Source of the DNA: an uncultured Mesocricetibacter sp. | GTDB taxonomy: Bacteria; Pseudomonadota; Gammaproteobacteria; Enterobacterales; Pasteurellaceae | Direction of reading: 5' to 3' | DNA: 5,733 nucleotides | Assembly: GCA_905373425.1 (NCBI GenBank) | Contig: CAJPST010000140.1 | Span: 1 to 5,733 of the forward strand | In this document: piece after piece, positions 5,433 through 5,733 of the stretch | Layout: each line of letters opens with the position of its first letter | Position numbering within the stretch: the first letter of the stretch is position 1 | Notes under the pieces: generated by a model | What the model was told of the DNA's origin: nothing | Seen by the model: the letters and a program-made list of their open reading frames with translations, nothing else | The model's database searches: none | Position numbers and translations under genes: made by a program

Positions 5433-5484
5433 GTTTTAAGAACTCCTTTAATTAATTAGCCACCGCTGTAACGGTGGTTTTTTT
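5432..5484 (+). ncRNA. Predicted OOP-like antisense RNA, about 53 nt
   Basis: A plus-strand promoter (5397-5425) and an intrinsic terminator (5458-5484) bracket a non-coding stretch. The predicted RNA starts at the start codon of the 81-residue HTH gene, is complementary to its AAGGAG ribosome binding site, and ends at the stop codon of the cII-like gene. Lambda OOP RNA is likewise a short antisense RNA running from between cII and O to the 3' end of cII, where it promotes RNase III cleavage of cII mRNA. Here the overlap would fall mostly on the gap and the next gene's ribosome binding site, with only the last bases touching cII. Existence of the RNA is inferred from promoter and terminator alone. 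Confidence 0.5.
5458..5484 (+). terminator. Intrinsic terminator on the plus strand
   Basis: CCACCG (5460-5465), a six-base loop, and CGGTGG (5472-5477) form a GC-rich hairpin, extendable by one G-U and one A-U pair, followed by seven T (5478-5484). On the minus strand the hairpin is followed by CTAATTAATT with no U-run, so it should not stop the operon transcript. Confidence 0.75.
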
Positions 5485-5733
5485 ATTGCCCTAAAATCCG
5501 TTCTTTTTCAGCCAGTAAACCTTTACCAGCCAAATCAAAAACCGTTTCAATATGTTCCACGTCCATAAACACATCGGATTGCGGAACGAGTTTAAAGCCC
5601 AATGCAAAAAGCAGTTTTGCGGTCTTTTCAATCCGCCGATCTGTTTTCCATTTGCTTATGGTCGAAACGTCCACTCCGACAATGTCAGCAATATCTTCGT
5701 GATCGGCTAAATCGATCTGCCGAAGCAATAAAC
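5483..5733 (-). CDS. cII: CII-family transcriptional activator (5' end cut by window edge)
   Basis: The frame is open to the right edge; the TTG at 5728 is in frame but preceded by another Leu codon, so the true start is probably outside, by comparison with lambda CII some 15-20 residues upstream. The segment DIADIVGVDVSTISKWKTDRRIEKTAKLLFALGF lines up with lambda CII's helix-turn-helix (VGVD-x-S-x-IS-x-WK-x-D). A C-terminal tail of about 30 residues (VFMDVEHIETVFDLAGKGLLAEKERILGQ) is probably helical and may serve tetramer formation. CII proteins activate promoters for repressor establishment and integration and decide lysogeny. The position just before the replication genes is exactly that of lambda cII. 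The gene ends at an antisense terminator, again as in lambda. Confidence 0.85.
   Translation of the reverse strand, partial: LLLRQIDLADHEDIADIVGVDVSTISKWKTDRRIEKTAKLLFALGFKLVPQSDVFMDVEHIETVFDLAGKGLLAEKERILGQ

Noticed and set aside
5458..5484. The hairpin as a terminator or attenuator of the minus-strand operon.
   Set aside because: On the minus strand the stem is followed by CTAATTAATTAAAGG with no U-run; the T-run is only on the plus-strand side.

Overview
This window is the early-right / replication part of a lambdoid prophage from a member of the Pasteurellaceae, most likely Haemophilus or a close relative. The host call rests on two exact copies of the 9-base Hin-type DNA uptake signal AAGTGCGGT (1021-1029 on the minus strand, 3271-3279 on the plus strand), both followed by the A/T-rich tract of the extended signal, and on the general AT-rich Pasteurellaceae look of the proteins. 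No taxonomic search could be run.

Every protein gene is read on the minus strand, so the operon runs from high to low coordinates: a CII-family activator (cut by the right edge), a small HTH protein, a 31-residue ORF, an O/gp18-type replication initiator, a DnaB-type replicative helicase, a small HTH protein, a phage Dam-type adenine methyltransferase, a DUF1367 protein, a cluster of three very small genes (one apparently frameshifted), NinG/Rap, and a Q-type antiterminator (cut by the left edge). The order cII - O - helicase - nin region - Q is that of lambda and P22. A phage-encoded DnaB-like helicase in place of a lambda P loader makes the replication module P22-like. Genes are packed tightly, with ATGA overlaps, a TAAATG junction and short overlaps, so the whole stretch is probably one translationally coupled early transcript.

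Three things lie beyond the gene list. (1) Inside the initiator gene, four copies of an AATCGG-type element recur at 23-base steps (4707, 4730, 4753, 4776), with a degenerate fifth near 4791-4810, next to a roughly 74% AT segment carrying a tandem 13-mer (4658-4683). This is the layout of lambda ori inside gene O. (2) On the plus strand, opposite the operon, a good sigma70 promoter (TTGACT, 17 bases, TAATAT; 5397-5425) lies just before an intrinsic terminator (5458-5484) at the cII stop codon. Together they predict a roughly 53-nt antisense RNA in the position of lambda OOP, covering the ribosome binding site of the gene after cII. (3) The 1037-1540 stretch holds tiny genes easily missed by length cut-offs, including a probable one-base frameshift in a single-span membrane protein.

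How the parts work together: the CII-like protein would steer lysis/lysogeny, the initiator would bind the iterons and recruit the phage helicase, NinG would act in recombination, the methyltransferase would modify phage DNA, and Q would switch on late genes beyond the left edge. There are no tRNA, rRNA, CRISPR or insertion sequences.
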